Below, piece after piece: positions 43,990 through 56,259 of a stretch of 64,000 bases of DNA (positions are counted from its first letter, which is position 1; the number at the start of each line of letters is the position of its first letter). Source of the stretch: Lantana camara (lineage: Eukaryota; Streptophyta; Magnoliopsida; Lamiales; Verbenaceae); NCBI GenBank assembly GCA_037501455.1, contig CM074862.1, forward strand, positions 53,909,501-53,973,500, given 5' to 3'. Below the pieces are notes generated by a model that worked only from the letters and a program-made list of their open reading frames with translations, made no database searches and had not been told where the DNA came from. The position numbers were made by a program, and so were the translations under genes.

Positions 43990-46870
43990 GGAGAATGTGA
44001 CTTGAAGATTTGAGATGGCTCAACCGTTGAGGCTCAAGCTTTAGGCACAATTAGACTAGATTTAGGTCGGTTTGAATTAGTTTTAAATAAAGTCCTATTT
44101 GTACCAGACATTATTCGTAATATAATTTCAGTTCCAATACTTGATTGTGAAAGCTATGAAATTAATATTAAGAATGACAACTTTTTCCTTAAAAAGAATA
44201 GTTTTTCAATACACCTTGGTACATTAAATAATGGACTTTATCTAACTCAAAACACCAATATTGAATATACAACGAGAAACAAAGCGTAAGAGAGATGACG
44301 AAGTCTCAGCATCTTTGTGGCACGCTAGATTAGGATATATTTCCAAAAACATAATTAGCAAGTTAACTATCTTAGGGACATTCTCTGAAAATGACCTTAA
44401 ACAGTTAACTTCCCAATCCTGTCTCATAGGAAAAATCTCCAAAAATCCTTTCAAAGGGAGTGTTAATCCACTAAGACTTTTGATTTGATCCATTCTGATG
44501 TTTGTGGATCGCTTAGCGTAAGCACTCGAAACAATCATCAGTACTTCATAACCTTTACTGACGACTTTAGTCGTTATGGTTATATGCATTTAATGAAGTA
44601 CATATCTGAGGCTTTTAAGAAATTCTTAGAATTTCAAAAGGAGGTTGAGAACTAAACTGGTCACAAGATCAAGACACTTTGATCTGATCAAGGTGGCGAG
44701 TATCATAGTGAAGAATTCCTTAGTCATCTCAGTGATAATGGAATTATCGCTCAGTGGACTCCTCCGAGAACTCCTCAGCTTAATGGAGTTTCTGAGAGAA
44801 GGAATTGAACCCTACTTGATATATGGTTCGTTCCATGATGAGTTTCACTGACATACCACCTTCTTTCTGGGGTTATGCTCTAGAAAGTGCAGCCAAGATT
44901 CCGAATCTTGATCAGTCTAAGTCAGTCCCTAAAACGGCCTATGAAATGTGTCATGGTAAATCCCTAGTTACTCTTACTTAAGAATTTGGGGTTGTCCTGC
45001 TTATGTGAAGAGGACAGTGAGAGATAAGTTAGAATCTCGTTCTAACTTATGGTACATTGTTCGCTCTCCTAAGGAATCCATAGGATACTATTTCTATAAT
45101 CAAACTGAACAAAAGGTGTTTGTCTCAAGAAATACAACTTTTCTTGAGGAATCATTCCTTGATGAAAAGAAAGGCAAGATCACAGAACTCGAAGAAACTT
45201 GAGACATTCCCATGCCACACTTGCAAGAAACATCCCAACCTGATACCCAATAGCCAATCATGAGCTTCGATACACGTGAAAATCCTCTTCTAAGGCGTTC
45301 TGAACACGTTCCTAGACAACCTGAGAGATGGTATGGTTTTCTCCATGAAATCTCTAAAGAGGATAATGATCCTTTAACATATGAGGAGGTATTGTCAGAC
45401 TCAGATTCTAAACAGTGGAAACAAGCCATGAATTCTGAAATCGACTCCATGTACTCCAACCATGTTTGGACCTTGGTTGATTTGCCTGATGGGGTAAAAC
45501 CCATAGGGTGTAAATTGATTTTTAAGAGAAAGCTCGGAGTAGATAGAAATGTTGCATCCTACAAGGCAAGACTTGTTGCTAAATGGTACACTTAAAGGCC
45601 CGACTTTGATGAAACCTTCTCACCCGTTGTAATACAGAATTCTATTCAGATCATGCTTTCCATAGCTACGTATCATCACTACGAGGCAAATGGATGTGAA
45701 AACTGCCTTTCTCAGTGGAGACCATAAAGTCTTTTATATGGATCAACCCATAGGTTTCACATTCAGTGGGAGTGAGCAAAAGGTTTGCAAACTCCAAAAA
45801 TCAATCTACGGATTAAAACAGGCTTATAGGAATTAGAACATTCATTTTGATGAAGCAGTCAAAGCGTTTGGCTTCGTTCAAAACTCGAATGGATCCTACG
45901 TGTATATAAAGGAATTGGAGGCTTTAGTATAATTCTTGGTACTTTACGTTAATGACATTCTTCTAATTCAGAATTCGAAGGATGACATAAAAGTTACCAA
46001 GTCTTGGTTATCGAACCAATTCGAGATGAATCATCTTGGTGATGCGTCCTACATTCTCGACATAAAGATCTGTAGAGATAGATCTAAGAGATTGATAGGA
46101 CTGTCACAATCGATGTACATAGACAATGTGCTGAAACGATTCAGCATAGAGGATGTGAAGAATAAGATTCTTCCCATGAGTATAGGAACATGTCTTTCTA
46201 AGAAGATGTGTCCTAAGACAAACCTTGACAAGGACAGAATGACTCATGTGCCTTATGCCTTGGCAATAGGAAGCATAATGTATGATGCTATGTACTCGAA
46301 CGGATGTGGCTTATGCATTGAGTGTTACGAGCCATTTCCAATCTGACCCTGGAGAAGATCACTGGACTACGTGAAGAACATCCTTAAGTACTTGAGAAGT
46401 ACTAAGGATTTGTTCTTAGTATACGGAGGACAGAAAGATCTAATCGTTGAAGGATACTACGATGCAAGCTTTCCATCTGACATACAAGATTTTAAGTCAA
46501 TGTCAGGATACATTTTCAGCCTTAACGACGGAGCAGTGAGTTGGAAAAGTTCCGAAAAAACAACCACTGCAAATTCGACCAGTGAGCCGAATACCTAGCT
46601 GCAAATGATACAGCTAAGGAAGGTGTTTGGATTAGAAACTTCATTCAAGAATTGAATATGGTTCCTAGCATGAAAGACCCCATTACTGTGTTTTGTGATA
46701 ACACTGGGACGGTTGCTCAAGCAAGAGAACCAAGATCTCACCAACGGACCAAGCAAATTATAAGAAAGTATCACCTAATCCATGATATCATCAAACGAGG
46801 TGATTTGTACTTACTAAACCCCTTAGTCGAGAAGCTTTCGAAGGTCATCTTGCAAAGATGCGACTTAGAT
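43990..46870 (+). pseudogene. pol: Cop-1 pol pseudogene (integrase, RT, RNase H)
   Basis: Fragments in several frames follow the Cop-2 order: pre-integrase WHARLGYIS near 44319, integrase with STRNNHQYFITFTDDF near 44524, VSERRN near 44790, RT start with GCKLIFKRKLGVD near 45505, then the RT active-site box as YVND at 45945 (Asp to Asn). RNase H has GYYDASFPSD near 46455 (Asp retained) and FCDNTGTVAQA near 46692. Many stops and indels. The 3' end near 46870 is cut by Gyp-3 and resumes at 63515. Confidence 0.9.
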
Positions 46871-46875
46871 TTGCT

Positions 46876-47975
46876 TGTGACGCCCCGTCCGATAAATCGT
46901 ACAAGTATGCGTCATGAGAGAGATTACGTTACGTACTTATGTGATTTAATTCCCTTTTTATGTGTTTAATTCCAACTTTGATTGAAAATTTGACTTAATT
47001 GACTAAAAATCCAAAATGGTAAAATATGAATTCTTGCATGACAACTTAGGAAAGGAACTTATGTGAATTTAAATTAATTGTTAGAGTTGGATTTAAATAG
47101 GACTTGGACCTATTTGTGTGTTTTGGGCATAACTCATGTTAGGTAAGTTTGGGTCGTTCGAGACCGTAAGTTTGGGTCGTTCGAGACCAATATGAGCTCG
47201 GGAATTCGAATTCGAATTCCGACACCACCATTGGACTTGATTCGGCGATTGGGTCTAATGGAATTTATTTTATATTTTTCGGAAACCGTTTAGACCGTAA
47301 ACCTTTTAATCTTGACCTATTGGACCGAAAGTCTTTTATTTAAGCCCAAATCCTAATAAAGCCCCTAGCCTCATATTATATCTTGGAAACCCTAATGAAA
47401 TCTTTAGCCACCATATATATACCATAAAACCCTAACCTATCTTCATTTTAAATCTGCACATCACACAAATCATATCATCCATGGAAGAGCTTCAAGAGAG
47501 GATGAAGATCTAAGACTTTCCTACACCTTAAAGAGCTCATATCTCCCTCGTTTCTTCATCATTTCAAGAGCTAAGGTAAGCTACAGATTTTCCTTGATGT
47601 GTATTTCATTTCTATCTATGAATCGTAGCATGAAATTGAATGTATGAGCTTGTATGAGGAAGTCTTGTGAAAATGGTGATTTATGCCCAACTTGAAGAAT
47701 ATGGCTTATATGATGAGATCTTGAATTCCTTGAGCAAGCTTTGATGATTTAAATGCTCCTTATGTGTCTTAGTTGCTGGAAATTCGTGTAGGAAAACTAG
47801 GGATTCATATCTTCATGTTTAAGCTTGAAATTCATGAAAATGGGTGTTTGAGATTTTGGGCAAAACCTTCCTAAACTTGAATTAATTGATGCCTTGATGC
47901 TAAGCATGAGTTATATGATGATATACTTGAATTTCGTGATGTTTTATGGTAGATTTCGTGTTGGTTTGATGATTT
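46876..47975 (+). mobile_element. Gyp-3 5' LTR, first part
   Basis: TGTGACGCCCC start. A TATA-like CATATATATACC near 47412 precedes AAACCCTAACC and a leader-like stretch ending in donor AAG|GTAAGC (47575/47576). It is stopped by Cop-3 at 47976 after GATTT. Confidence 0.9.
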
Positions 47976-49869
47976 TGTTAGGAATAGTGCCCTAGAAAGC
48001 CGATTGTATATCCGCTTTGCGCTTTTCCTTATTGTAATCACAGACAATCTTTGAATGAAATAACGAATTGAGGCAACACTTCTTTATATGCTCTTGTTTG
48101 GTATGTGTTTACTTTATCTGTGCATGTATGAGAACTCCCCTAATCCTGATGACTTTAGGACTCTGCCATTTAGGTGAAATGGTTCATGAAACGAGCCCTA
48201 TATCACATAAGTCATGACTAGTAAAATACTCCAAGCCGATGAGTCCTACAGACAGTGGGAGTGTCAACCTGACTGCTCTAAGGCTTGCTTGTGGGATCAT
48301 GCCCTTAAGGAGGACCACCTTGTTTCATGGAGGTGCAAAGTGTATAGTTGATACGTGCGTGATACATAAGGGTGCTTACTTTAATAAGTAAGTTCACTGA
48401 GGTGCCTCGTGTGAGAACATTCCTAAATGGGAAAGGAAGTTTCTATTTCAGGAAATGGAAACTTACAGATTAGGAAATATCTCACGAGTTATTGATGTTA
48501 TTAATTGATCCTTAGACTTGAGGTTCCTTGTCACTTTATGAGTTAACTCTGTAGTCTTAGGTATAAGCTTTAAAGGGTGTCGCCTTAGACAACTGATTCA
48601 AGGCTTATGCTGGGGATGCACAAGTGATTCATGAAAGTGAATGAGAATCAAGAAAGGACCTACACTTGCATATGCAAGGTGATCTCTTATTGTGTAAGTC
48701 ATTCATATGCCATATGGAGTCCTTGGCGAAGGCAGTAGATCAAGACATCAAGAAAAGGGTTTCTTGGATTGAGATCAAATGGATATGAAATGCACTTAGC
48801 TTTAAGACCGGATTATTAGGGTTCTAATTATTCCCTTACCCTAGATCTTGGTTGAGAGATAGTAAGTAGGAGGATTGTATCTCACATGAATCAATGACTT
48901 AAAGGTTCTGTCGAATCCGAACATTCCAATTCAGTTAGGGGTTAAACACCTGTTGCTAGACTATGGTCGTTTAATCTGTAGACTGATTAATTAATTAGGG
49001 TCACTGCTAATTTAATTGAGAACCTAGAGGGTCACACACAACAACTTGGTTACATGAGTTGAGGCTTGAAAACGATTAAACGAGTTAATCGGGCCAAGAG
49101 GGTTCCACACGTGTGAAACCACACGTGTGGCTCACGTGAATGACACGTGTCCTTGTGACATGTGTCCCACACGTGTGAGTATATATATATATATTAAATA
49201 ATTAAATGTGTTAATTATTTAATAGACTTTGGTTTAATTTTGAATTAAAAAGAAAGTCTAATTTTGGAGAAAATAATCTAGTTAATTAATTATGAATTAA
49301 TTAATTAGATAAAATAAGTTATTTATTTTAAATAAATAAAGTATAAAATTATCCAAAAATAGTTTGGATATTTTTAGCTCTCTTGAAAGTTGATTTGAAT
49401 TTGAATTCAAAGTCAAAGTCAAAATTACTTGATGATCAAGTAATAGGAGAGAGAGGGACCAAAACCCTAGTCCATAAGGACTAGGAATTTCGGCCACTCC
49501 CCTCTTATAAATAGGGGATTCTTTTGGTTCATGTGTTGAACACCATCCTTTCTCCAAGATAAACGAAACCCTAGGATAAGCCTAAACACTAACTAGAGAA
49601 CTAGCATCCTTACTAGTTAGATTGTGATCAAGTTGGTGGACTATCTCTAGAGAGTTTCAAGTGAGAAGTTTGAAGATTCGAGCTTTACCAAGGAGAGGGG
49701 ATCAAGCCGCGAGAAGAGCGTTCTTGGGTGGCTTGAAACGCTTCAAGAAAGAATAAAAGAAAAGTAAGTTTCTTAACTCTACGAATTTGGATACACGATT
49801 GCGAGTCCAAGGTCCTTTTGTTGGAAAATTTTTAAATTTCCGCTGCTTTCTGATTCGTGTTTTCCAACA
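47976..49869 (+). mobile_element. Cop-3 5' LTR
   Basis: TGTTAGGAATAG to TTTCCAACA. G-box cluster at 49106-49178. The TATA box is TATAAATA at 49506-49513, and the hairpin that follows TATA in Cop-2 is missing here. Confidence 0.93.
49106..49178 (+). promoter_or_regulatory. G-box palindrome cluster, Cop-3 LTR
   Basis: CACACGTGTG, CACACGTGTG, CTCACGTGAA, GACACGTGTC and CACACGTGTG, with one CATGTG variant; five CACGTG cores. Confidence 0.65.
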
Positions 49870-49871
49870 AG

Positions 49872-49884
49872 TGGTATCAGCGCC
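49872..49884 (+). other. Primer-binding site of Cop-3
   Basis: TGGTATCAGCGCC: one change (A to C) from the Cop-2 site. Confidence 0.85.
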
Positions 49885-52027
49885 ACCTCGTTAATCGTGT
49901 TTCTGATTCGTCTCAATTATACTGAATTTGGTAGAAATTCTTAGGCCTGATGCGATTAAGTATTTGTAATTGTTTTAGAAAGCCTGAATTACGAAACTGT
50001 ATTTTTTCCTGAAAGTTTCTGAAAATTAGTTTTTACAAAATTTAATTTTTGAAAACAATTTTAGATTTGAAACTGTATAAACTGTTTTTGGATTTCTTGG
50101 ATTGGTTTTTCTTTTAAACGAAAACACGAAACGAAAAGCCTGGATTACGAACACGCGCGCGCCGCCGCCCGCCTGTCCTAGGCGTGCGCAGGGCAACCGC
50201 CCAACACCCTCCCGCAACCGCGCGGGTTGCCAGCCCTGGCCGGGACAGACCGGCCAGCTGCCCGAGAAGGCTGGGTGCATCGGCGCGCGGCCTTCGCCTC
50301 GAGCTGTGCGCCCCTGCCGCGCGGGCATGATATGCGCGGCTCTTTCGTGTGCGGGCCCCGTTTTCTTAATCCATTTTCGTATTTCGTGCAATCCAGTCCC
50401 AATTTTTTTATTTTAATTTTAAAATTTTATTTTTGAATATTTATTTTAATTTTTGAATAAAACTTGAAATTGGGATTTTTGAGAAATAGAAACGGTTATA
50501 TTTTGGGAAAATACATCTTTGATAAAATTATTAATTTTCAGAAATTAATTGGAATTTTATTTGTTTTGTTAATTTGGGATTTATTGAAAATTTTTATAAA
50601 TAAGACTCGCATCAAGCCGTGTTTTAAGTCATTAGGACTTGAAACGGGAATTTCAATTTATTGGTTAAATTTAAAGTCTCGCAAAAGCATGTTAGGTGAT
50701 CATGGGTTTAGACTTATGTATGGTTTTAATTTATGCACATGGATGGTTTAAATTGGGGTTGGAGCCCTATAGTTGCGTTTTTCAATTGAGGTTGGAGCCT
50801 CACTTATGTGCGTACTGTTATGTGATTTATTATGTGGCTTTCCATATTACTGTTTTTTGAGGCCGGGGTATGCCCCGTGTAATTGTCTAAGGCCAATATG
50901 AAGATTGAGCCTTATTACTTTATGTCTTTTTCTTTTTATTGTAATTTGAGAGTAGAGATAGGTGGTGAGGTTTTATTTTCATTTTGGAGACAATGCACCC
51001 ATGGAGTAAGATGGACCACATTCAAGTAACAAGGAGCCCATAAGTGAAGACCCCTCAAAATGTTAGGGAGGGGAATCTCAATTGTAAAATGTAATAGAGA
51101 TAAGGTTCGTATTTTGTTACCGCTTTCCCCTATGTGATTTAAACTGTTTATGTGGCATGTATGTTAGAACTTGTGATTTTGGAGTGGCTCCCACATATCA
51201 CGCATAAGATAGGTAGAACCCATGATCATTACATGTTAGTATCATGCTAGGACATGTTATCTGTTTATGTGCTTGTTTGAAATGCATTTAAGTGTACTTG
51301 CATTAATCAAGACTAATAAAATTGGTACACATATATGTTGGTGAGGTCGAACCGGACAACTCTCCGGTTGATTCGAAAATTCTCATTAAATATTAAGCTA
51401 ATTTCGAACAAATAGGTATTTAATTCGAGATGCAAATTTTGAATTAAATTCCTAGCATTCCATAAATAGGTTTTAAGTTTAGTAAGTGAAGCTAGTTATT
51501 GTCCGCGAGTCGTGGGATAGCTTGTGGAGCTTATTAGTTCTTAGTTACCTAATTGATCATTTTAAATGATCAATATTTCATGATCAATTCTAGCAAGGGC
51601 GATGTCCGCGAGTCGTGGGTCGTTCGAACTAAGTTTTGATCGTGATCTTATGATTGATGGGTCTAGCTTAACACCTAAGTAAATATGGATGTCGCACGAG
51701 TCGTGGGTCCATATTGAAAGATAGGTGATGCAAAAACCAATTACTAAGAGTTCTAAAGGTGTTAGAATTGGTAAGTTGTACCTACTTAGGGTTCTTACTT
51801 AGAATGTCCGCGAGTCGTGGGTTCGAGGTAAAATGCCTAGGATCTTAGTACCCATTGGGAAACGTGTTCCTCTTAGATCTTTGGGAATTCTAGATCATTG
51901 AAAAACAGTGGGAGCTATATTAGATTAAAGACCTTATCTTTTGTATATCGTTATAATTCAGCATGCTCACTAGTTCTCTGTTTTACCATTTAGGTTGTAG
52001 ATTCTGTGATTCTCTACGTGTTTTGAA
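49885..52027 (+). other. Cop-3 untranslated leader
   Basis: GC-rich block 50150-50370 with one TGGCCGG..CCGGCCA unit (50236-50257), the conserved hairpin 51350-51369 and four CGAGTCGTGGG motifs (51501, 51604, 51691, 51806). Frames through the GC-rich block are spurious. Confidence 0.78.
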
Positions 52028-52520
52028 ATGGCAACCAAAAACCCTCTTGTAGCGATCCTCGAGTCAAACAAGTTGACTGGTTCCAACTATTCTGATTGGC
52101 TGAGGAATCTAAAAATTATTTTAGATTCTGAGAAGAGAACTTATGTTCTCTTCGAAGGGGAGCCTACAACTCGGGCCGAGCGGGACGCGATTCAGAAGTG
52201 GAAGGATGATAATCTCCAAGCCCGTTGCCTTATGTTGGCTAACATGTCTCTGGACTTGTAAAGGCAACATGAGGCCATGGAATTCGCTTGGGAGATTTAC
52301 GACCACTTAGAGCAACTTTACCGCCCTCATGAACGTGTTACAAGGTATAACACTTCAAAGGAATTGTTCCACTTGAGAATGAGGGAAGGTTCAAGTGTCC
52401 ATGAATATGGACTCAAGTTTCTTGCCCTTACTGAGAAACTTGCCTCCATGGACATGCCACTGAAAGATGAGCTTTCAGTGGATTTGTTGCTAGCTTCGCT
52501 CCCACCATCATTCAACCCAT
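52028..52520 (+). pseudogene. gag: Cop-3 gag, truncated
   Basis: Starts MATKNPLVAILESNKL and follows Cop-2 Gag with a small in-frame deletion after LFEGEP. A stop at 52258 replaces the Gln codon of Cop-2 (C to T). The reading continues from MEFAWEIYDHLEQLY at 52277 to ASLPPSFNPF, where the element is cut. The frame at the position of the Cop-2 single-base loss is intact here, which dates that loss to Cop-2 itself. Confidence 0.9.
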
Positions 52521-54029
52521 TTGGTACGCCGTGCGTCTTACTTGGTTCATATAGAGTTTAAGTTATGTGTTTTTGTACGTTTGTTACAGAGTTTGGTGGT
52601 GCCGGTGGGCCCGTGGTTTAGAGTGTTTGGCCCTTCACACTCTCAGACTCTACTTGCACATGGTGAGGTTTAGGATTTTTTATAGTTATGTGACTTATGG
52701 CCTTTACATGCTGATTTCTACCCTTGCATGTGAGTATACCCTACTATAAATACGTATGTGTTGGATATGTTATGTTTATGAACTTCGTGTGTGTCCTGCG
52801 TGGAAGGGAGCCTTTGTGGCTTAAATTCCATTGCGTAGGGATAAAATATATAAACCAGTTTTTGAAACATATGTAAGCTATTTTAGAAAACAGTTGTGTT
52901 GTGATTATGTTGCGAGATTGCCATGAAAGAATGCCGTATGTTATATTATGTTGTGATCCGTTGTGATCTATTGTGGATCTGATCCTGGAGAGCTGCGGTA
53001 ATGGATCACCCGGAATGGTTAGGGCCATCGGGGTATTCATCTATTTCGTAGTTCCATTTGAGATATCTTCACGCGATCCGTGCTATAGGGAAGGTGTGGT
53101 ATCTTGAGCCTTCGGCTAAGACCAGGGAGGACTCTTGTGGGTTCGCTACCCCTTGAGGGTGAGTCTATTTTTAAACGGTTTATTATAGATGGTTAGGGCC
53201 AACGCGTGACTCTTCCATCAATGGAGTAGAGGTTTGATTGATTTTGATTTACGTTATGAGGAGTTGAGGTTGGAAGCTCGTACTCGCCGAGCATGTGATC
53301 TGTTCTGTCTGGGAATCATGAATCGAGATAGAGTTTCTGAAATGTTTTCTAAAACTTATATATCTATCTTTTTGGGTACTTTTGGAAATATTTTTGGTAT
53401 GCAACACCTATCCTCGGTTCATGAGTCCATCCTTTTATTCTTTGTTGTGCTCTTTATATATACATATTGTGGGTGTGTGTTAGCCCCCTTACTCAGTCAG
53501 TTGACTGACACCTCATTTTAACTTTTAGTTTGCAGGATTCCTTTTGGGTTGAGCTAGGCGGAAGTGAGTGTTCGGAGTCACACTTGTCAGTCTAGTAGGT
53601 GTTAGGATGCATCTGTCGCATACTTTATTTATGTTATGTATTTATGTTTCACACATACAGATTATGTTTATGTTCTACTTAGACCTAAACCCGTGTGGGG
53701 TTAGTAAGCTAGTATTTGGATGTTGTTAGACATTGATGATACTTATGCTGCTCATTATGTTGGATTATGAATTGATATTCGGGACAAGGTATCTATGCTA
53801 GTTGAAACCGTCAATTGTTTGGTATGTTGATTTAAGTGCTTCCGCTATCTATTGTTGTTGCTTTTAATTGCTTCCGCACTCTGAGTTTGTCGAGTTAGAT
53901 CCGCCTAGCCTAGTGTGTGAGTTGGTCTCCCGTTCGCTATGATTCGGATTCGGGTATAGACTTCCTATTTCATGACTGAGTCTGAGTCCTAATGCGGGGG
54001 ATGTGGTATCCTCCGTCTGGGGTGCTACA
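52521..54029 (+). mobile_element. Gyp-3 5' LTR, remainder
   Basis: Resumes at GGTACGCCGTGCGTCTTAC, matching 62000 onward in the 3' LTR, and ends GGGGTGCTACA. Contains TATA CTTTATATATA (53452), the stem CTCAGTCAGTTGACTGA, and acceptor-like TTTGCAG|G at 53535. The apparent frame at 53234-53521 recurs in the 3' LTR (62669-63037) and is not a gene. Confidence 0.9.
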
Positions 54030-54037
54030 TCCTTAAG

Positions 54038-54049
54038 TGGTACTCTAAG
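54038..54049 (+). other. Damaged primer-binding site of Gyp-3
   Basis: TGGTACTCTAAG stands where Gyp-2 has TGGTATCAGAGC: only TGGTA is kept. It is followed by the shared GTTGTAAAACCG. Priming by the usual tRNA would be impaired. Confidence 0.65.
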
Positions 54050-54293
54050 TTGTAAAACCGAGCTCTTGTGTCGTGTCGAGTCTGTCTAGGTTATACGGCA
54101 TAGGACAACTTGGTTATGTGTACATATACATCGCAGTTTCATAGGCTATGCATTTGAATTTCCATCACCTTGCCGAATTTACATTCCGTGAAGTATTACA
54201 TTTCTTTGGTGCTTTGCTTGATTTATTAAGTGACATGAGCATTTACTTGCCGACATGCATATACCCTGTACTGGAATTGTTGAGATCTTTAGG

Positions 54294-55389
54294 ATGCCTC
54301 CTAAACGCCGTGATCGAGAGGTTTCCCTGGATGCGCCTAATCCGCCTCCGCCACCACCACTGAAAGCGGAGAATATTGTTTAGGCACTTCTCAATCAGTT
54401 ATAACAGAATCATAGACAATAGGCACCACCAGTTGATGGTGAGGATGGTACTACTCAGCTGTGTATAGGGAGTTTCGGAACAACAACCCTCTTAAGTGGT
54501 TTGGAGGAGATGATATTAAGGCTGAGGAGTGGTTAGCTGAGATCAGTGGTATTTGGGAGATTTGCCCAGGGAGTTCTCAGGACAGGGTTATTTGTACTGC
54601 TCGATTCATTCAGGGACAGGCAGCTAACTGGCTCAAGGGAGTTTGATCCAGACTTGAGAGGAGTGGTATGAAGTTCACTTAGGAGACTTTTGTGCATGAG
54701 TTCCACGAGAAGTATATACCTCTTAGTGCGGGAGAGCGCAAACTTTAGGAGTTTTCTGAGCTGAAGTAGGGATCCAGATCTGTTGAGGGCTACATTCTGG
54801 AGTTTGAGAGACTTGCTCCCTATGCTACCCACATCACTGATATCGATGCATATAGAGCCCGTCACTTTCTTCATGGGCTTCGAGAGGATATTCAGAGAGC
54901 TCTTCAGGCTGTCGATGTTAACACTTGGGATGAGGTTACCAAGAGGGCTATTCAGGTGGAGGCTCAGAGACGGAGGTTGGGGCCCCCATCATTCTGTTCG
55001 AGGCATGGTTCGGGTTCTAATTCGGGCAAGAAGCCCGCTACTCATGATTCTACTACTTCTACTCCAGCTTTCTGTCCACAGGGCTTCATTAACAAGAAGC
55101 CCCGTCCCGCTGCTCCTACAGGACGACCAGCATTACTGGCACCAGCTCCAGCTCGTTGCTCTCACTGTCAGGGTACTCATCCGTCGGAGATTGGTGGTAT
55201 TTGGGTAGATGTTTGGTGTGTGGTTCGGCTGATCACAATGGGGGTGCTTGTCCGAAGAAGAGGCCGGTGGTTCAGGCTCGTGCATATGCTCTTGATGGAG
55301 AGGAAGAAGCAGCAGAGGTAGATCAGAATGCCGCAGTGGAAGGTACAATAAACATTCATAGCAAGAGCATACATACATCGTTTATTTGA
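54294..55389 (+). pseudogene. gag: Gyp-3 gag pseudogene
   Basis: ATG of MPPKRRDREVSLDAP after an acceptor-like TTTAG|G. Gag domain: REFRNNNPLKWFGGDD, AEEWLAEISGIWEICPGS, NWLKGV, HEKYIPLSAGERK, EFERLAPYATHIT and HFLHGLREDIQRAL. The knuckles are CSHC and CLVCGSADHNGGAC (complete CCHC). A shift lies near 54460 and another near 55190. Stops at 54381, 54402, 54420, 54644, 54680, 54746 and 54767 fall where Gyp-4 mostly has Gln, Arg or Trp, so each fits a single C/T or G/A transition. The frame ends soon after GTINIHS, at the same junction as Gyp-2. Confidence 0.88.
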
Positions 55390-55508
55390 CTCTTATTATT
55401 ATGTGATATACTTGCTAATTATGACATGCGTTGATTGTCGTAATTTTCAACTGTGCTATTTTGATGTGCGTAGGCACAAGTGCTTCAAATAATTGTATTT
55501 ATGTGCTA
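55390..55508 (+). other. Gyp-3 spacer between gag and hairpin array
   Basis: AT-rich, no frame. Lies where pol would be in a full element. Confidence 0.6.
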
Positions 55509-55912
55509 GAGAGATATCAGGATCTCTCGTTCTCAGTGTGAGGAATATTTAATTATCTCTATTTACGCGTTTGGGAGATGTTAATCCTCTCAATTTATGT
55601 GTTAGGGAGTCGTAAGATTCTCTACTTATGTGATAGAAAGATGCTGGATTCTTTCTAAACTTTGTGCACGAGAGATGTTGGATTCTCTTTTACTTAGATA
55701 TTCGGGAGATGTTGGATTCTCTTGAATTTAGGGGGTTTGAGAAATGCTGGAATTTCTTGAACTAGAATGTTGGAAGATGCTGGAAGCTGTCCAACTTAGG
55801 TTGAGAGATGGGGTTCTCTCAATTATTTGCTCGAGAGTCGGGGTTCTCTCACTTTCTGTGTTCGAGAGACGGGGTTCTCTCGCCTTTTGTGCTGAGAGAT
55901 GGGATTCTCTCT
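55509..55912 (+). repeat. Array of co-varying hairpins in Gyp-3
   Basis: About twelve units, 27-45 bases apart. Clear stems: 55509-55528 (GAGAGAT..ATCTCTC), 55573-55591 (GAGA..TCTC), 55636-55655 (GAAAGA..TCTTTC), 55671-55689 (GAGAGA..TCTCT), 55704-55722, 55739-55758 (GAAAT..ATTTC), 55770-55793 (TGGA..TCCA), 55803-55820 (GAGAGA..TCTCTC), 55832-55850, 55863-55882 (CGAGAGA..TCTCTCG) and 55894-55911. Left units have a TGTTGGAT/TGCTGGAT loop, right units a TGGGGT/CGGGGT loop, the same order as in Gyp-1. Confidence 0.87.
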
Positions 55913-56259
55913 GTCTGGCTTGGTTGCGATGCACGTCGACGATTACAGACTACAAGAAGCAAGAACGGGACGTCCTTGAAGACACGTTGGTCCTACATCG
56001 AAGAGACGGCTATTTTTACGATAGAAGAATTACAACTTGCTTCGGACTTGATGATTATGAGGTATCCAGTTGAGATCCAAATCGGGAGATATAAGTCTAA
56101 GGAAAACAAGCAAATTCCTATGGTCAGGGCACTGTGGGAAGGACAGAAATCAGAGAAATCAACTTGGGAGACTAAGGATGAGATGAAGAAGTTGTGACTG
56201 GGTTTGTTTGAAGCCGAGCAGCGAACCTGGGGACCAGGTTCTCCTAAAGGGGGGGAGAT
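55913..56259 (+). other. Gyp-3 3' internal region and polypurine tract
   Basis: No credible gene. Ends GGACCAGGTTCTCC followed by AAAGGGGGGGAGA (56246-56258), the polypurine tract directly before the LTR. Confidence 0.75.

Larger units (their letters stand above)
47976..52520 (+). mobile_element. Cop-3: truncated Ty1/copia element
   Basis: 5' LTR 47976-49869 (1894 bases), primer site, leader and the first part of gag; then the sequence jumps at about 52520 back into Gyp-3 LTR. The left target flank GATTT has no right partner. The lost DNA includes the rest of Cop-3 and roughly 0.75 kb of Gyp-3 LTR that contained the palindrome array in the other LTR. Closely related to Cop-2. Confidence 0.92.

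Noticed and set aside
53234..53521. 95-codon frame also found at 62669-63037
   Set aside because: Recurs only because both are LTRs of Gyp-3; start and end are not conserved as a gene would be.
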